From Hyposmocoma kahamanoa (taxonomy: Eukaryota; Arthropoda; Insecta; Lepidoptera; Cosmopterigidae), in NCBI RefSeq assembly GCF_003589595.1, contig NW_020653337.1, forward strand, positions 3,102,561 to 3,166,560: a stretch of 64,000 bases of DNA, written 5' to 3'. The notes below the pieces were generated by a model. That model did no database searches. It was not told the DNA's origin and was given only the letters and a program-made list of their open reading frames with translations. Position 1 is the stretch's first letter. Each line of letters starts with the position of its first letter. The translations under genes were made by a program, and so were the position numbers. Shown here in pieces: positions 62,205 through 64,000 of the stretch.

Positions 62205-62477
62205 TTCACGGCCATGCTGGACTGCCATGCTGAATTCCCGGGTGCGATTCCCGAGCCGGGAGAAATATTTGTATGTCTTATATTTATTTCTCTCGCGAGT
62301 ACGGGTGTAATTTGTGGTTGAAGTCTATGTGCGATTTGAAGCCCTGAGTGGCATCTTTTATGGACAGGCGTGTAGCTTATTTACCATCAGGCGCACGAGT
62401 TGTCCGTCCCGTTACTTGATATTATAAAAAAAACAAGGGTTTTCCTAGTCCGGGGCTATGAGTTATTATTATTATTA
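62205..62477 (+). repeat. S1 SINE interrupted by an S2 piece
   Basis: S1 head with losses (AACTGCCTTCACGGCCATGC, GTGCGATTCCCGAGCCGGG) and body to GTGGTTGAAGTCTATGTG (about 62330). Then S2 3' sequence (GATTTGAAGCCCTGAGTGGC ... TTACTTGATATTATAAAAAA, about 62331-62433), then the S1 end AGGGTTTTCCTAGTCCGGGG and TTATTATTATTATTA. This orders the events: S2 moved after this S1 was in place. Confidence 0.78.
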
Positions 62478-62692
62478 AAACTTATCTACTTATTATTATT
62501 AAACTTAGTTTTGTAAACTGTTTACGCATATGTATCGGGTTACAATTCGTGTAATAATGTCACATCTGCAAAAATACAACTTTTCAGGAAAGGTTTGAAA
62601 ATTCTTTGAAATGTTTCGTGCTTATATAGGAGAGTTCTATAATTGCAAAGTTAGAAGCAGTGACAATCTAAGAAAATGAAAGAGTAATTCAG
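62478..62692. other. Unassigned sequence
   Basis: No feature recognised. Confidence 0.5.
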
Positions 62693-62769
62693 AAATCGGA
62701 AATCGGAAATCGGAAATCGGAAATCGGAAATCGAAAATCGGAAATCGGAAATCGGAAATCGGAAATCAG
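62693..62769 (+). repeat. Tandem repeat, 11 copies of a 7-bp unit
   Basis: AAATCGG repeated 11 times. Units 6 (AAATCGA) and 11 (AAATCAG) differ. Exactly 77 bp, bounded by TTCAG and AAACATTT. Minisatellite-like. Confidence 0.95.
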
Positions 62770-63159
62770 AAACATTTATTGTATGAATTAGTAGTTACAT
62801 ACGTATGCATACATTTGTATCGCAGTTCTTACCCAAGTCGGGCGTACAATGTCGTAAAATCACAGTAATTAAAATTCAATTAAGATACTATAACTTTAAG
62901 CGTCCGTAAAATAAAATTAAACATAATGTGCATTTGCCAAATATTTGATGTCACTTTATAAAATTCACTAAGATTATAGAAAACATTGTCAATTACCCAT
63001 TTCTTTAAATAAGCCTAGAATTAATTATCATTTAAGTATTTAATATCAATCGGGATTCTCTTATAAATTCTGATTGCCGTTACATAAGTGCTGTGGTCAA
63101 AGATCGTGGTTTTTATTACAGGGAGGACAAGACGGTCCTTGTTCCTTACGTTAACTTAT
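62770..63159. other. Unassigned AT-rich sequence
   Basis: Nothing recognised. Confidence 0.5.
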
Positions 63160-63430
63160 CCGTAAACGTTATCCGCCCAAAACAATTACTGTCAAGTAAC
63201 TAATACTCAACTATATTAAAAGACAACATCAAGTATGAAGCTTCATTTCCATTATGCGTTTTTTAATTTGGTTGTGTATTACTAAGAGCGTTTGAGCCCT
63301 ACGACCCATTCGTATCCGTTCCGAATCCGAGAAACAATGATTCGAAATGTCACAGGAATCATTGCATCTCTAGGTGTAAAAGCAATACTCGCATTGTCTC
63401 GAATTCGTATCGGATGCGAGGATGAGAAAA
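63160..63430 (+). repeat. Family E element
   Basis: CCCAAAACAATTACTGTCAA, AAAAGACAAC, GTATGAAGCTTCATTTCCAT, TTCCGAATCCGAGAAACAAT and GTATCGGATGCGAGG follow the order of the 19.47-19.83 kb copy. The inverted-repeat partner found there is lost here. Confidence 0.55.
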
Positions 63431-63624
63431 ACGAGAGTACAGGGCTTGAAAATCTGGCAGAGCCGATGAATATCGCGCTGCACGTAGCCTAAGACAGACT
63501 GCAATGGAGAGGACTGATTAACGATGTACTTTCTCATAATCACGATCCTCTGTGGTGGGACAGACGAAGGAAAGAGAGAGATGTTATTTCATATAATATC
63601 GATAATTAAAACAAAAATAAATAT

Positions 63625-63717
63625 AGATATCGGTTCACAAATGAGGCAGTAGGTACTAAACGCGTGACATACACCCAAAAAACAAAAACCTTGTCCTTTT
63701 TTGGAGTCGGTTAGTAA
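63625..63717 (+). repeat. RA 3' fragment
   Basis: ATCGGTTCACAAATGAGG, GTGACATACACCC and CCTTTTTTGGAGTCGGTTAG. The last 90 bp of RA, diverged. Confidence 0.65.
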
Positions 63718-64000
63718 GATTGGGAACAGTGTTAACACAAACAAGTTACAACAAACACGTTATATCTATCAAAAATCAGTATTCTCCAATTTTCGAAGTG
63801 TACAATCGAAAAGACAACACAATCGTCAACTACAAAACCAACAACAACACTCAAATAAATCAAAAGTCTATTGTTTTAAATGAAAACTATCAGTATTGGA
63901 AGTAGCGTTGTGTAAACAGTTTAAAAGCGTCCCGGTGTTTCCCATCTCAAGCAGGAAATTAGCACCGCTTCCCGAGGGATTATTGCAAAATAAGATATTG
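63718..64000. other. Unassigned; A-rich frames of about 60 codons
   Basis: Two overlapping plus frames (63701-63883 and 63720-63905) are asparagine/glutamine-rich because of AAC/CAA-rich DNA and show no domain. The end of the window holds nothing else that I recognise. Confidence 0.4.

Noticed and set aside
62693..62769. CRISPR-like or telomeric array
   Set aside because: A 7-bp direct tandem repeat without spacers; the unit is not TTAGG.

Overview
The window looks like gene-poor, repeat-dense nuclear DNA of an insect, most likely a moth or butterfly (Lepidoptera). The support is AT-rich sequence without rRNA, operons or recognisable host exons, dozens of decayed copies of short retroposons with tRNA-like heads, several 5'-truncated non-LTR retrotransposon tails, an R1-clade fragment, and short repeats of a kind I associate from memory with lepidopteran genomes (for example the block ending in CTCCTCCTTTTTTGAAGTCGG). 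The order-level assignment is an inference. No host protein-coding gene could be supported.

The one substantial coding unit is a Ty1/copia LTR retrotransposon on the minus strand (13141-17527). It has two 138-bp LTRs that read as identical, a 5-bp target duplication (AAATG), a primer-binding site resembling the complement of the initiator tRNA-Met anticodon arm, a short polypurine tract, a 990-codon gag-protease-integrase-RT frame (14263-17235), and the rest of RT plus RNase H in another frame (13338 to about 14269). One frameshift at an A7/T7 tract (14270-14276) separates the two frames. It looks young and nearly intact.

Everything else is relics, grouped here by sequences shared within the window. 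S1 is a SINE with a tRNA-like head (boxes A and B, anticodon-loop-like CTGCCAC as in tRNA-Gly) and a TTA/ATT tail. S2 is a dispersed element of about 290 bp, start GCAGTAGAGCTCC, end TTGATATTATAAAA. S3 is a second tRNA-like SINE with box B GGTTCGAATCC. RA is a block of about 440 bp ending in GAAGTCGGTTAAAAA. LJ is a non-LTR retrotransposon with tail CCTATGAAATAAAGATT. C, D, E, F, K and L are families with two to four copies each. Two non-autonomous DNA transposons have clear ends: a hAT-like element (4611-5173, 8-bp duplication GTTGTTAC) and a PIF/Harbinger-like MITE (21258-21508, duplication TAA). A large fold-back element lies at 37.05-37.53 kb.

Layout: 0-13 kb is dense in S1/S2/S3/RA with the hAT element; 13.1-17.5 kb is the copia element; 17.5-26.6 kb has scattered repeats, the Harbinger MITE, an LTR-like L element and LINE ends; 27-46 kb carries many strong inverted repeats (27.8, 33.0, 34.0, 34.4, 35.35, 37.3, 42.1 and 42.8 kb) and the R1 fragment; 46-52 kb is SINEs and LINE ends; 52.8-54.6 kb is a GC-richer block that could be a promoter or 5' region; 54.9-64 kb is sparse repeats, a GT-rich tract and an 11-copy 7-bp tandem array.

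There is no gene network to describe. The SINEs and MITEs lack coding capacity and must have moved using enzymes encoded elsewhere. I found no clearly new biological system. The observations most worth following up are the copia priming site, the long hairpins, and an F-family element with an intron-like insertion.
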